Shown: positions 9,076 through 19,333 of the stretch, piece after piece
How the letters are laid out: every line of letters begins with the position of its first letter
Position numbering within the stretch: position 1 is the stretch's first letter
NCBI GenBank assembly: GCA_902493275.1
Contig: CABUOQ010000003.1
Span: 23,564 to 87,563, forward strand
Direction of reading: 5' to 3'
Source: an uncultured Bacillota bacterium
Lineage (GTDB): Bacteria; Bacillota_I; Bacilli_A; RFN20; CAG-449
Length of the DNA: 64,000 nt
Program-made: the position numbers and the translations under genes
The notes under the pieces: generated by a model
What the model saw: the letters and a program-made list of their open reading frames with translations, nothing else
Database searches by the model: none
What the model was told of the DNA's origin: nothing

Positions 9076-10002
9076 ATGAATTTAAAAAACATTTATTCAG
9101 ATCAATTACGTATTAAATCATATTATAAAAAAAATCTTGATAGTTCCTTTTCTATGTGGCCTCATTCACATGAATATTTGGAAATCATGGAAGTAATTTC
9201 AGGAACAGTATATTTAGACATTTATATTAACAAAGAGTTAGTGGAAACTATTAAGGTGCAACCGAATTCAATTATATTAATTACATCTTCAATTTTTCAT
9301 CGCATTAGAAATGTCGATGATGTAGTTATGACGAATTTAGAGTTTGAACCTAATACTTCTACGACCTCACCATTTATTAAACATGTATTCTACTTAAAAC
9401 AAGATTCTGAATGGAATGCGATATTTAATTCTAAATACGGTATTAATATTTTTTCTGATACTAATAATATTAAACAATCAATTGAGTCAATCATTAATCG
9501 CATTGAGAAAAAAGGATTAATTCAATCTGATGTATATATTGATTCTTTAATTATGCACTTATTAATAAAGATTAGTGAATGTTATAAAATGTTTAAATTG
9601 GTTTTGGATGGAGGGACGTTTTATTACTATAAATCTATTGACATTATTAAAAGAAATATCATGAACGATATTTCAGTAAAAGATTTAGCTAAAGAATTAA
9701 ATATTACTCCTTCTTATCTTGAAAGAATCTTTAAAGAAGTATCTAATATCACAGTAAAAAAATATGTTAATTATTTAAAATTAGAAATAATAAAAGAACA
9801 ATTAATTAATTCATATGAACCAATAAATGTTCTTTTTAAAAAATATGGTTATAAGACTATGGAACAATTTATTTATCAATTTAAAAGTGTTTATAACATG
9901 ACGCCTAAAGCTTATCGTAATCAACACCATTTACAAGTTTACTCAAAGTCAGATTTCTCTAATTATAATGAGAAAACCTTTCAAGATAAGAATATAAAAT
10001 GA
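9076..10002 (+). CDS. AraC/XylS-family transcriptional regulator
   Basis: A 308-residue cytoplasmic regulator. The N-terminal half has cupin-like character: W-P-H-S-H-E-Y-L-E-I-M-E is the usual His-containing first strand, and sugars commonly bind there. The C-terminal 100 residues hold the two AraC helix-turn-helix motifs, the first at V-K-D-L-A-K-E-L-N-I-T-P-S-Y-L and the second at the family block ending N-M-T-P-K-A-Y-R. The gene converges on the glycan operon (11 bases between stop codons), so it probably controls the 10-24 kb genes, although it does not face their promoter. It is the first gene of the accessory block after mfd. Confidence 0.9.
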   Translation: MNLKNIYSDQLRIKSYYKKNLDSSFSMWPHSHEYLEIMEVISGTVYLDIYINKELVETIKVQPNSIILITSSIFHRIRNVDDVVMTNLEFEPNTSTTSPFIKHVFYLKQDSEWNAIFNSKYGINIFSDTNNIKQSIESIINRIEKKGLIQSDVYIDSLIMHLLIKISECYKMFKLVLDGGTFYYYKSIDIIKRNIMNDISVKDLAKELNITPSYLERIFKEVSNITVKKYVNYLKLEIIKEQLINSYEPINVLFKKYGYKTMEQFIYQFKSVYNMTPKAYRNQHHLQVYSKSDFSNYNEKTFQDKNIK

Positions 10003-10013
10003 ATTTTTGATGA

Positions 10014-11843
10014 TTATTTTTTATTGACCCATACTAGCATATCGGTAGTTTCACGATTAGCAAAACAATAATATGGTATAAATTTTAATGTAGTTTTAAT
10101 ATATTTATAAGTTGAATATTCTTTGCCATTATCAAGTTTTCGGTACCCTTCTAGTGATAAGGTGTTCATTTTATAAGTTTCGTTATATTCTATTTTTATA
10201 TCATGAGTCTTTTTTACAAATAGAGCATTTAAATTTTCACCATTATCAATACCTTCTAAGCAATACACAATCATGCCATATAATAAAGCATATTTATTTT
10301 GGCAATATGAGTTATTTGGATTTGCCTCAATGAAAAATGGTTTAACATTAAAATCTATATTGATTTTAGAATTAACTTTTTCATTTTTAAATATAAGATA
10401 TCCATTTTTAACACCTAAATATTTACACCCGGTAACATTGATAATTGGTTTTTTACTATACCATGGTAAGCGTATTTTTAAGAAATTGTTGGAATCAGCT
10501 TTATACTCTACTTCAATTTTAAATTCTTTTGGAAATTGTGATTTTAAAACAATCTCTTTGTTAGTAAAATGTAAAGTGCTTGAGATAAACTGATTTATAT
10601 ATATATCATTATTTTCTTCATAGTATATATATTTGCTAATAGAGGCTATTGTTCTTGCAATATTTGGAGGGCAACAAGAACATTCAAAAAGTTCTACTCG
10701 ATGGGTTATCGGCAATTTTTGCTTCCAAATATCTTTGACAGAGGTTTCTTTATTTATTTCTTTTAAACGTATTTCTAGAGGATTCTCATAAAAGAAAGCT
10801 TTACCATCTAAAGAGGTCGAGGATAAGAATCCGTTATATAAAATTCTTTCTATTTGATCATGATATTCTTTTTTATGCTTTAAATTATATAAATCAAATA
10901 AGAACATCATTTCACCAATAGAAGCACATGATTCACTATAAGCCGTTAATGGTGGAAGGTCGTGAGGAATAGTAAATATTTCTCCAGCTCGATAAGAACC
11001 GATTGAGCCTGTTATATATTGTTTAGTTAATAAATCCGCATAAAGCTTATTAAGCGAGGAATAGATGGCTTTATCTTTGTTTATATCAGCATATTTAGCC
11101 ATTCCGTCATATAAATACATAGCTCTTACAGCATGCCCTTCAACACTATTTAATTCTCTTATAGGGGCATTATCTTGAGCATAGTATTTATTTGCAAACT
11201 CTTCGTAATAATCTTTTTCATTAGCACCTCTTTTTTCTAAAAAGAAACTGGCCATATTAAAATATTTTTTGTCACCAGTATATTTATATAAGCGTAACAA
11301 AGCTAATTCTATTTCCTCATGACCAGGAGTTACAAAATTAACATCATTATTTTTAATAAAGTGTTCATCGACAAACTCTAAGTATTTTTTTATGACATTA
11401 AGTAACACTTTTTTGTTCGTCGCTTGATCATAGGCTATTGCCGCTTCAATAAGATGACCAAGATTATATAATTCATGGTCACATCTGTTTTTTAAAATGT
11501 CATTTGGCCTAACTACTTGGAAATAAGAATTGAAATAGCCATCTTTTTGTTGATGTGTTGCAATGCTATCTATCAACTGATCACATATTTGCTCATATTC
11601 AGCATATTTTTTTCGATCTTTAACTAGATAGTATGCTATAGCTTCAATTAGCTTTGCTACATCGCTATCGTAGGCTCTATGATGACTATCATCCTTATTA
11701 TCATAAGTAAAAAATATAGCTTTAAATCTAGTATCATTAAATCTTTTAATGATATTTGGAATAGATGCATTAATATTTAATTCATATCTATCTTTCCAAA
11801 AACCATCTAGCAAATCAATTTTTTCAAAGTTTATTTCACTCAT
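10014..11843 (-). CDS. GH127-type beta-L-arabinofuranosidase
   Basis: A 609-residue protein with an (alpha/alpha)6-barrel sequence pattern and no signal peptide, so cytoplasmic. The cysteine-dependent GH127 centre is complete: E-S-C-A-S (Glu304, Cys306) and C-S-C-C-P-P-N (Cys390, Cys391) match the Glu/Cys/Cys/Cys zinc site and nucleophile cysteine known from the Bifidobacterium enzyme HypBA1. The family removes beta-L-arabinofuranose from arabino-oligosaccharides and glycoproteins. Its ATG overlaps the stop of the upstream GH2 gene by four bases (ATGA), so the pair is translationally coupled. It is the last gene of the minus-strand operon; no clear terminator hairpin separates it from the converging AraC gene. 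Confidence 0.92.
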   Translation of the reverse strand: MSEINFEKIDLLDGFWKDRYELNINASIPNIIKRFNDTRFKAIFFTYDNKDDSHHRAYDSDVAKLIEAIAYYLVKDRKKYAEYEQICDQLIDSIATHQQKDGYFNSYFQVVRPNDILKNRCDHELYNLGHLIEAAIAYDQATNKKVLLNVIKKYLEFVDEHFIKNNDVNFVTPGHEEIELALLRLYKYTGDKKYFNMASFFLEKRGANEKDYYEEFANKYYAQDNAPIRELNSVEGHAVRAMYLYDGMAKYADINKDKAIYSSLNKLYADLLTKQYITGSIGSYRAGEIFTIPHDLPPLTAYSESCASIGEMMFLFDLYNLKHKKEYHDQIERILYNGFLSSTSLDGKAFFYENPLEIRLKEINKETSVKDIWKQKLPITHRVELFECSCCPPNIARTIASISKYIYYEENNDIYINQFISSTLHFTNKEIVLKSQFPKEFKIEVEYKADSNNFLKIRLPWYSKKPIINVTGCKYLGVKNGYLIFKNEKVNSKINIDFNVKPFFIEANPNNSYCQNKYALLYGMIVYCLEGIDNGENLNALFVKKTHDIKIEYNETYKMNTLSLEGYRKLDNGKEYSTYKYIKTTLKFIPYYCFANRETTDMLVWVNKK

Positions 11844-14632
11844 TGTTTTACTCCTATTATTATTTCATAGTTAATTTTCTTTTCAGTAAATTTATATTTG
11901 GTATCTAATTGTGGACCACATGAATTTGATCCAATTCCAGACATTTTATAATCTAGTATTAAATGATTATAAGAATCTTCTATTAAGTCATAGCAATGTT
12001 TCTTACTAGAGAGTTCATTTATTGAGTATGGACTATAATTAAAAGAAGAAAATCCTTTAACTTGTATTTTAAGATTGTCTTTTTTTAGACTAATTTCATT
12101 AGCTAAATGTGAGTTATTTTCTTGAGGTTTAATATAATCAATCTCTGATTTTATGCAATCGTTAAATTCCCCAAACGTATCTAAATAATGCTTATCGAGA
12201 TATGATTCATATGGACCATATCCGATATATGAGTATTTATTAAACTTTTTGTTAATTTTAAAATCAAGTCCTAAGCGAGGTAAGTATTCTATTTCATTAT
12301 TAATATTTAAGTTTAATGAAATTTTTAAAGAATTATTATTAATAGAGTATTCTATCTTTCCTTTTAGAATATTATCTATGGCGATGTTTGCAATAATTTT
12401 TTTAGAATCAATGACATAAGATGAGCATTGAACATTATAATTGAATAAACCATATTTATTCCACTTATCTATTTCATATTGATCATTATCAATAGGAGCT
12501 CTAATTAATAATAAATTTACATCTTTAGATAATGATTCATTATCATAAATTATCTCTTTAATTAATCCAGTGTTTTTATTGATACTGATGAATAATTTTT
12601 CTTTTGTAATGATAAGCTCTCGTTCTTTTTCTAATATCTGGAACTTACAAGGCTCAAACGATAAATCTATTGTCATGTCTTTTACAAATGATTCTTCATA
12701 GTACAAGTTGCTATTTACAAATACCTTGAAATTTAATACAGGTTCATCGTTTGCACAAATAAGAACTTCTCCGTGAGGGCTTAAAGAATCTATTTTTAAT
12801 TTATGGTCATTATAATAAACAATAATGTTATTAACAGTATGAAAATTGAATCTACTGATTAAGTAATAGTTATTACCATCTTTTTTTATTTTTAATTCGC
12901 TGTAAGCGGATTTTAATTCCAACATGCTTGTATGTGGTTTTCTTTTATAGTCAATTAAACCATCAACACAAAAGTTTCCACTATGGATTGATTCATTAAA
13001 ATCGCCACCATATCCAGGCGTATTTTTATTAAAGTTAATTGGAAAAAGATGATCATTAAATTCCCAAACAAATCCTCCAATACATTGTTTGTGATTATAA
13101 AAATATTCAACATAATCATGTATATCGCCACAGCTATTCCCCATCGCGTGAGAAAATTCGCAAAGGAGAAGCGGACGATTATCCTTTTTTATTGTTTCAT
13201 CCATTTTCTCTAAGGATGAATACATTTGAGATATTAAATCTAATTTATAATTATTTCTTTCGCTATGAGAAGTATAAAGAGACTCATAATGAATAAATCT
13301 TTGTGATTCTTTTTCCTTCATCATTTTGATTCCTTTAATAATTATTTGACCATATCCAGATTCATTACCTGCGGAGAAAGAAATAATGCTAAAACGATTA
13401 TGATCGCGCATCATACTTCTATTTAATCTATCAAATATAACTTTTTCAAATATAGGATTATCAGTTATAATATCAAAATCATTAGCGTCATATTGTCCGC
13501 TATAACGAACAATTCCATGGCATTCAATATCTGCTTCTAACATAACATATAATCCATATTCATCGCAAAGATATAAAAATTCTGGAGAAGAGGGATAATG
13601 AGATGTTCGTACAGCGTTAATATGATGTTCTTTCATAATTTGAATATCTCTTATATAATCATCTTTTGAAAGATAAAACCCAGTTTCATAATTACTATCA
13701 TGATGGTTAACACCTAATAATTTTATTTCTCGATCATTTATTTTTAGACAAGAACTAAGTTCAATAAATCTTAGCGCGATATAATCATAAATAACTTCGT
13801 CACCGGTTTTAATTGTCATATTATATAGATAAGGTTCTTCATTATTCCATAATTTAGCATTTTTAATCGTAAAAGCTATTTTATTTGAAGATGACTTAAT
13901 ATTTATAATTTTATTATTGCTCGCATCGAATACTTCGATGGTTTTAATTAATTTTGGAGCGATAAAATCAATAGTAACATTAACGCCATTATTATCTTTT
14001 ACATAATTAACATAATATGAAGTAATATGCTTTATATCACGTTCTAAGATATATACGTCTCTAAATAAACCAGATAAGCGGAACTTATCTTGGCATTCGA
14101 AATATGTTCCTACACATGTCTCATACACAAAGACAATTATTTCATTTACACCATCATATAAATATTTAGTAATATCAAATTCGCTTGTGCAATGTGATAC
14201 TTGATCAAATCCGATAAAGTGATTGTTTAAGTATACATAGATACAACTATCTTTGCCTTCAAAATTTAAATAATATTTTTGGTTGATATTTTTTTTGAAT
14301 ATAAATGATTTACGGTAAACCCCATAATTAGAGTCATCAATAAATGGAGGTTTGATGTCAATTAGATAGTGATCGTTTACATAGCAAATATTACCATATC
14401 CATATACTTGATAATTGCAAGGGACCTTAATTTTATTAAAAGAATCGTTTATGTTAAATTTTTCGTTTTTTAAATAATAGTGAAAATCCCAATCGCCATT
14501 TAATAAGGTAATTCTACTACCACCTTTATAAACGCTTTTCTTATCATGTATTCTTTTCGGACAGTAAAAATTTCTATCAATTAATCGATTTACTGAGATA
14601 TGGTTTATGTCTTTGTGATAAGAATGCTTCAT
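11840..14632 (-). CDS. GH2-family beta-galactosidase-like enzyme
   Basis: The 930 residues follow the LacZ plan: N-terminal jelly-roll, immunoglobulin-like domain, TIM barrel and large C-terminal domains. The barrel carries N-H-H-D-S, R-T-S-H-Y-P, S-A-G-N-E-S-G with acid/base Glu424, and L-L-C-E-F-S-H-A-M-G-N-S with nucleophile Glu492. No signal peptide is present, so it is intracellular. It most likely releases terminal beta-galactose (or beta-L-arabinopyranose) from imported oligosaccharides. It is coupled to the GH127 gene by ATGA overlap and lies six bases downstream of the surface-protein gene, inside the same operon. Exact sugar specificity is inferred from family only. Confidence 0.92.
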   Translation of the reverse strand: MKHSYHKDINHISVNRLIDRNFYCPKRIHDKKSVYKGGSRITLLNGDWDFHYYLKNEKFNINDSFNKIKVPCNYQVYGYGNICYVNDHYLIDIKPPFIDDSNYGVYRKSFIFKKNINQKYYLNFEGKDSCIYVYLNNHFIGFDQVSHCTSEFDITKYLYDGVNEIIVFVYETCVGTYFECQDKFRLSGLFRDVYILERDIKHITSYYVNYVKDNNGVNVTIDFIAPKLIKTIEVFDASNNKIINIKSSSNKIAFTIKNAKLWNNEEPYLYNMTIKTGDEVIYDYIALRFIELSSCLKINDREIKLLGVNHHDSNYETGFYLSKDDYIRDIQIMKEHHINAVRTSHYPSSPEFLYLCDEYGLYVMLEADIECHGIVRYSGQYDANDFDIITDNPIFEKVIFDRLNRSMMRDHNRFSIISFSAGNESGYGQIIIKGIKMMKEKESQRFIHYESLYTSHSERNNYKLDLISQMYSSLEKMDETIKKDNRPLLLCEFSHAMGNSCGDIHDYVEYFYNHKQCIGGFVWEFNDHLFPINFNKNTPGYGGDFNESIHSGNFCVDGLIDYKRKPHTSMLELKSAYSELKIKKDGNNYYLISRFNFHTVNNIIVYYNDHKLKIDSLSPHGEVLICANDEPVLNFKVFVNSNLYYEESFVKDMTIDLSFEPCKFQILEKERELIITKEKLFISINKNTGLIKEIIYDNESLSKDVNLLLIRAPIDNDQYEIDKWNKYGLFNYNVQCSSYVIDSKKIIANIAIDNILKGKIEYSINNNSLKISLNLNINNEIEYLPRLGLDFKINKKFNKYSYIGYGPYESYLDKHYLDTFGEFNDCIKSEIDYIKPQENNSHLANEISLKKDNLKIQVKGFSSFNYSPYSINELSSKKHCYDLIEDSYNHLILDYKMSGIGSNSCGPQLDTKYKFTEKKINYEIIIGVKQ

Positions 14633-14638
14633 AATATT

Positions 14639-16183
14639 TTATTTCCTTTTTTTGATTAGTACAAATGTTAAGATTAAACCGGCAACTACAATTACAGCAC
14701 CGACAGATGCTCCTATAATTAAGCCTGTGTTTGTTTCTGGAGTATTATTTGGTTTATCATCTTCTGATGGTTTTCCTTTAGATACAATTATTTCTCTTTC
14801 AATTTGAGATGCATTATATGTTACATCGTCTTCAATATAAGATGATGAATAAGTAACGTAGTATATGCCGATTGATGTAGGAGTAAATTTGTTATTTTCA
14901 ACAGTGATTTCATTCCCTATCGGATCTTCAACTTTGATGGTAACACTTCTTTGAACATTATTTTTATCAGTCGCGGTCGCAGTTGGAAGAATAATTTCTT
15001 GATTGGTATAACCTACTGTAGGGAATTCGCCATCTAAGACAATGTCATATCCTTTAGTTACTTCAATTTCTAGTGGGTCAGACAAACCGATATTTCCAGC
15101 AAGGTCGGTTACTTCTAAAACTAATTTATATTTTCCAGTGTTAGGAAAAGAAATTTGCTTTATTAAACTAGAAGTAGTATCAACATTTCCTACATATGAA
15201 AATGTTTCTTCATCATTATGATAAACTCTTAATTTACTATTAGTTACCAAATCGTCAGCAACAGATGCAAAGTCCATAATAGGTCTTACATAAAAATCAG
15301 CAGAAGTATTTGGTGAATGTAACCATTTTTCGATTCTTAGGGTGTATTCTGTATTTTTTGTGTAAACTTGTTCGGTGCTTTTTTGAATGGCAGGAATGCA
15401 AGGTGCTACGTTATCTTCGAGCATACCATCATCATTTAAGCACATTGTTTGGCCATTAATATTTTTGATAACAACCTCATTAATTGTATCTGCTTCTAAT
15501 TCTGAATGTGCAAACCAAAATTCAATGTTTGTTGCATCTCCATAGTGCTTTTGCATGAAAGATAAGTATTGTTCTTCCTTATTTCCAATTTCACCCAACT
15601 TATGAAATGGAACCATTTCATCTAGCCAACTACAATAGCCCGAAAAGAAATTAGTTGTATCAAACGAAATTTTGAATGAGGAGTTATTTGTAAATACACC
15701 GCTTATATAGCCACCACTATAGGTTTCCCAATTTGATGTTTCTTGCTCACAAAATTCCATCCAACTGCTTGTTTCACCAGGATTAGTTGAATTGCTTGAC
15801 CATATTCTGAATCTGGTGTTGAATCCGGTATCCACATTAATAAGAAAAATATCGTAAGGAATGCTAATACTTGTATGATTTTCTAATAATGTTCGAGTTT
15901 CATCGTCGTAATCAGGAATTTGAAATTCTACACTTGCTATTTGATTATTTGAGACATCAAATTGTTGTTTAATGCCGATTCCATTAGCGTACTTATCGTT
16001 AGAATCATATTTTCTTACTCCATGGGCACCATCTTTTTGAAATCCAGAATCGCTAGTGCTTATCCAGTTAAATACATTATCGATTTCTATTGGATTAATC
16101 GCTTTTGTTTCAGCTTTGACTAGCAAATTATTATTTCCAAATATTAATAAGCCTAGTAATGACGCAAATATAATTTTTTTCAT
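14639..16183 (-). CDS. Cell-surface protein with C-terminal membrane anchor
   Basis: A 514-residue protein not recognised by family. It has a Sec signal peptide (cleavage probable after V-K-A near residue 24), an extracellular beta-rich region, Ig-like segments in the second half (about 330-460, with phrases such as K-Y-K-L-V-L-E-V-T-D-L-A-G-N), a Pro/Asn/Thr-rich spacer, one transmembrane helix and a K-K-R-K tail. The spacer ends P-E-T-N-T-G, which resembles a sortase signal but lacks a canonical L-P-x-T-G, so simple membrane anchoring is the safer reading. Its place between surface glycosidases and cytoplasmic enzymes suggests a glycan-binding role. The SD AGGAGG supports the start. Confidence 0.7.
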   Translation of the reverse strand: MKKIIFASLLGLLIFGNNNLLVKAETKAINPIEIDNVFNWISTSDSGFQKDGAHGVRKYDSNDKYANGIGIKQQFDVSNNQIASVEFQIPDYDDETRTLLENHTSISIPYDIFLINVDTGFNTRFRIWSSNSTNPGETSSWMEFCEQETSNWETYSGGYISGVFTNNSSFKISFDTTNFFSGYCSWLDEMVPFHKLGEIGNKEEQYLSFMQKHYGDATNIEFWFAHSELEADTINEVVIKNINGQTMCLNDDGMLEDNVAPCIPAIQKSTEQVYTKNTEYTLRIEKWLHSPNTSADFYVRPIMDFASVADDLVTNSKLRVYHNDEETFSYVGNVDTTSSLIKQISFPNTGKYKLVLEVTDLAGNIGLSDPLEIEVTKGYDIVLDGEFPTVGYTNQEIILPTATATDKNNVQRSVTIKVEDPIGNEITVENNKFTPTSIGIYYVTYSSSYIEDDVTYNASQIEREIIVSKGKPSEDDKPNNTPETNTGLIIGASVGAVIVVAGLILTFVLIKKRK

Positions 16184-16194
16184 TTTTTAACCTC

Positions 16195-17748
16195 CTAAAT
16201 AATGCTTTGTATTGTATTTGAGTTTAATTTTTCATTTTCAATGACTTTAAAACGATATAGTAAGCCAGGGATGGCTTTTAATTCTTGATTATATACTCCT
16301 TTGTCTTCAGATATGAACTCGCCGTTTTCTTTGACGTATCCGATTTCATAGTTATTTTCAATAGTGCTATTTTGTATTTTAAAATTAGCTTCTTCTGTTG
16401 AAAGTAAATAGATATAATCTCCGTTATTTATTGCATAAGCTAATGAGCCATCTTCTGTTTTAAAATCAAATTGTGTTTTTGATGTTCTAATACTTTGAAT
16501 CTTATTTTGGTTAGGCAAATCTTCATCAACATTAAATATTGCAATGTCCTCTGAATCAGTAATTGCAAAATATGGACCGGCTTTATTTATTCCGTCGAGC
16601 ATCTTTTTTGCAAGTGCAAAAGCCGGCTTTTCTTGTTTTGTTATATTGTCGAGGATTCCCCAATCATAATATCCCCAACTATTAGTGATAACGGAAGGAG
16701 TTATTAAGTCGTATATTGAATATCCTCCACCTAGCATATTTGTCATTAAATAAAGCGAAGCAGTATTTATGAAATGACCTGTATTTTCTGCAATCTGTGG
16801 ATAAGAATTAAGTCTTTCTTTCATTTGAATAATTATATTTTTATTAAATGAAATTGAGCTGTTATAGGTGTCTTCACCAACTAAATCAATGGATGATAAA
16901 GAACATACGTTTTGCCAATTAGTATAACTAATGTCTTCATTAAAACAGCATAAGTTTACTCGAGTTATAACTTTATATTTAGAAGCTTTTACTACTTTTC
17001 CAATATACTCAGTTGCATATAGTGTTTCTTCCCAAGCTTCTTCATAAGTTAATAATTCCCCATTTTCTTTTCTAAGTTCATGTTCAGTTATTCTTTTTTC
17101 AGCATATAAATCTGGTTCGTTTCTAACTTGAATTGAGATGACTGTGTTTGAATTATTTTGTTTACTCCAATCATATATGGCATTCATTAGAGCCTCTACC
17201 ATTAGGGCTTCTCTTTTTAAAAGATTTTCATTTGTCTGTACAAAAAATAATGCATCTGGATGATTCAAGGTGTTTTTATATTGAGGGTATTTATCAGTAT
17301 CATTTTTTATATAATCTGGAATAGTTCCACTCATTCCACCGATGTTTATAGTGAATAATAGTATTTCAACTTTTAGATTATATTTTTTAGCTAAAGAAAG
17401 AATTTTCGAAAGGTTTCTAAAATCATACGCTCCTTCGCGAGGCTCAATATCTTTCCATTGAATAGGGAGTTCAACCATTTTAATTCCTAGTTTTTGTGAT
17501 TCTTGAAAATAATATTCTAAATCATTAATTGATTCTTTTTGGACATCTAATAACCAATCTATACGAATTTGAGCTCCATTAAAATTAAATGGATTTCCAT
17601 CAACTTCGATATATTTTCTTTTACTTTTAGTTTCCTTAATTTGCGACACCATTATATCTTCATTAGTTGGTAAAGATGAAATGGTCGTTGTTTTACACCC
17701 TACAAGCAAAGATGATGTTAAACATAATAAAGCAAGTGCTTTGTTCAT
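16195..17748 (-). CDS. Lipoprotein glycosidase-like, clan-A TIM barrel (paralogue 1)
   Basis: A 517-residue lipoprotein (lipobox L-V-G-C, Cys18). The opening strand (N-G-A-Q-I-R-I-D-W-L), the segment L-P-I-Q-W-K-D-I-E-P-R-E-G and the blocks V-R-N-E-P-D (probable acid/base Glu) and I-A-E-N-T-G (candidate nucleophile Glu) are those of clan GH-A enzymes such as GH35/GH42 beta-galactosidases. It is clearly related along its whole length to the next gene upstream in the operon, which implies tandem duplication. It would act outside the cell, cutting polymer or oligosaccharide before import by the adjacent ABC transporter. The family number is not certain. Confidence 0.72.
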   Translation of the reverse strand: MNKALALLCLTSSLLVGCKTTTISSLPTNEDIMVSQIKETKSKRKYIEVDGNPFNFNGAQIRIDWLLDVQKESINDLEYYFQESQKLGIKMVELPIQWKDIEPREGAYDFRNLSKILSLAKKYNLKVEILLFTINIGGMSGTIPDYIKNDTDKYPQYKNTLNHPDALFFVQTNENLLKREALMVEALMNAIYDWSKQNNSNTVISIQVRNEPDLYAEKRITEHELRKENGELLTYEEAWEETLYATEYIGKVVKASKYKVITRVNLCCFNEDISYTNWQNVCSLSSIDLVGEDTYNSSISFNKNIIIQMKERLNSYPQIAENTGHFINTASLYLMTNMLGGGYSIYDLITPSVITNSWGYYDWGILDNITKQEKPAFALAKKMLDGINKAGPYFAITDSEDIAIFNVDEDLPNQNKIQSIRTSKTQFDFKTEDGSLAYAINNGDYIYLLSTEEANFKIQNSTIENNYEIGYVKENGEFISEDKGVYNQELKAIPGLLYRFKVIENEKLNSNTIQSII

Positions 17749-19325
17749 TATATTCCTCCTATAAAGTCGATTGTATTTGATTTAAAGTTAGATTCATAAT
17801 TGTCAATATTTAAACGATATAATTTGTCGCCTTTTAAACTTAATTTACTATCCGTGATATTTAATTTTTCTTTTTGAATGAAAGAACCATCGTTATTTAC
17901 ATATCCTGTATACAAAAAAGGCTGATAATTTGCTCCTTGAATGCTTATTGTAGCATCGTCTGTTAAATATATATCGATATACTTATCACCAGTAATTAGA
18001 TAACCCATAGATGCGTTATTTGCTTCAAAAGTCACTAACGCACGATTTGTTTGCATCGTTTGAGTTATTTGCTCGCTAGGAATATTATTTCTAATATTAA
18101 AGGAAGCGATATTTTCAATATCTTCTAAGATAAAGTCTGATCCAGCTAGAGTTATTCCATTAATAATCTTACGGCTAAGAGATGTATGTGACTTATCTTG
18201 CAAAGTGACATTATCAACAATTGACCAATCATCCCAACCATATTCATTTACCGCTATTTCAGGTGTGGCAAGATCATAGATCATATACCCCCCACCCATG
18301 GCAAGACAACCTAGAATTAATGAAGGCGTTGTATTATATGAACCATCATTTTCACTGATATGTGGAAAGTTATTACCATTAAATATTTCTTGACTATTAA
18401 AATCTTTTATCACAGATTTATTAAATGAAACTGTTTGTTCATATGTATCATCTCCAACAATGTCTATTCCTTCCAAAGAGTAGATTTTTTGAACAAAATT
18501 TTGCCATGAATCTTTATATGCTTGCGCAACATTTACTCTAGTTATACATTTATAATCTGACTTTTTAACAACTTTTCCTAAATAGTCATAAGCATCTAAA
18601 GTTTCTTGCCAAGCTTCAATGTCTGTTAAACGTCTTGAACCATCGACGGTCATTATTTCTTGTTGAGATAAGACAAAGCGTGGGAATGTATCAGATTCAT
18701 TGTGAATTTGAATAGCGCTAACGACATGGGTATTATTATTTGATATGGACCATGTATTTATTGCAGACATTAATTCATTTAACCATTTACCTTCACGCTC
18801 TAGTAGTTTTGCATTATTTTGCACTAAAAATAATCCGTTTGGAGATTTGAGAGACTTGTATCGAGGATATGTTAAGCTATCTTCTTTTATATAATCAGGA
18901 ACGTTATCGCTCCAACCGGTAGTATTTGTAGAGAATAAAAGAAATTCGACTTTTAATTCTAGTTCATTTGCTATTGATAAAATTTTTCCAACATCACGGA
19001 AATTATACATATCCTTTGATGGCTCACTTTCTCTCCAAGGCAGAGGGATTTCGACTAAACTAACACCAAGATTTTTAGCACATTGAAAATATGTTTTTAT
19101 TTCATCAAAAGATTTGTTTTCTTTATAAATAAGTAAATCAGTTCGTATTTGTATTCCAATAGGAGTGACAGGTTTTCCATCTAAAGAATAGTATGTCTTA
19201 CCTGATTTTGTTTTTTTTATTTCACTAATAAAATTACTTGTAGATGGCTCATTAATTTGTTGTTTATTACATCCGCATGACAGTAAGATTATAGATATTG
19301 ATAATAGCTTTAATATTTTTTTCAT
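17748..19325 (-). CDS. Lipoprotein glycosidase-like, clan-A TIM barrel (paralogue 2)
   Basis: A 525-residue lipoprotein with lipobox cysteine at 17 or 19 (L-L-S-C-G-C). It is the tandem paralogue of the preceding entry, with aligned blocks: G-I-Q-I-R-T-D-L-L, L-P-W-R-E-S-E-P-S, H-N-E-S-D (acid/base position) and I-S-E-N-D-G (nucleophile position), plus the shared G-G-G-Y-M-I-Y-D-L. In the acid/base block it reads N-E-S-D where the sibling has N-E-P-D, so the two may differ in specificity. The stop overlaps the sibling start by one base. Extracellular glycan cleavage is inferred. Confidence 0.72.
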   Translation of the reverse strand: MKKILKLLSISIILLSCGCNKQQINEPSTSNFISEIKKTKSGKTYYSLDGKPVTPIGIQIRTDLLIYKENKSFDEIKTYFQCAKNLGVSLVEIPLPWRESEPSKDMYNFRDVGKILSIANELELKVEFLLFSTNTTGWSDNVPDYIKEDSLTYPRYKSLKSPNGLFLVQNNAKLLEREGKWLNELMSAINTWSISNNNTHVVSAIQIHNESDTFPRFVLSQQEIMTVDGSRRLTDIEAWQETLDAYDYLGKVVKKSDYKCITRVNVAQAYKDSWQNFVQKIYSLEGIDIVGDDTYEQTVSFNKSVIKDFNSQEIFNGNNFPHISENDGSYNTTPSLILGCLAMGGGYMIYDLATPEIAVNEYGWDDWSIVDNVTLQDKSHTSLSRKIINGITLAGSDFILEDIENIASFNIRNNIPSEQITQTMQTNRALVTFEANNASMGYLITGDKYIDIYLTDDATISIQGANYQPFLYTGYVNNDGSFIQKEKLNITDSKLSLKGDKLYRLNIDNYESNFKSNTIDFIGGI

Positions 19326-19333
19326 ATATACCT

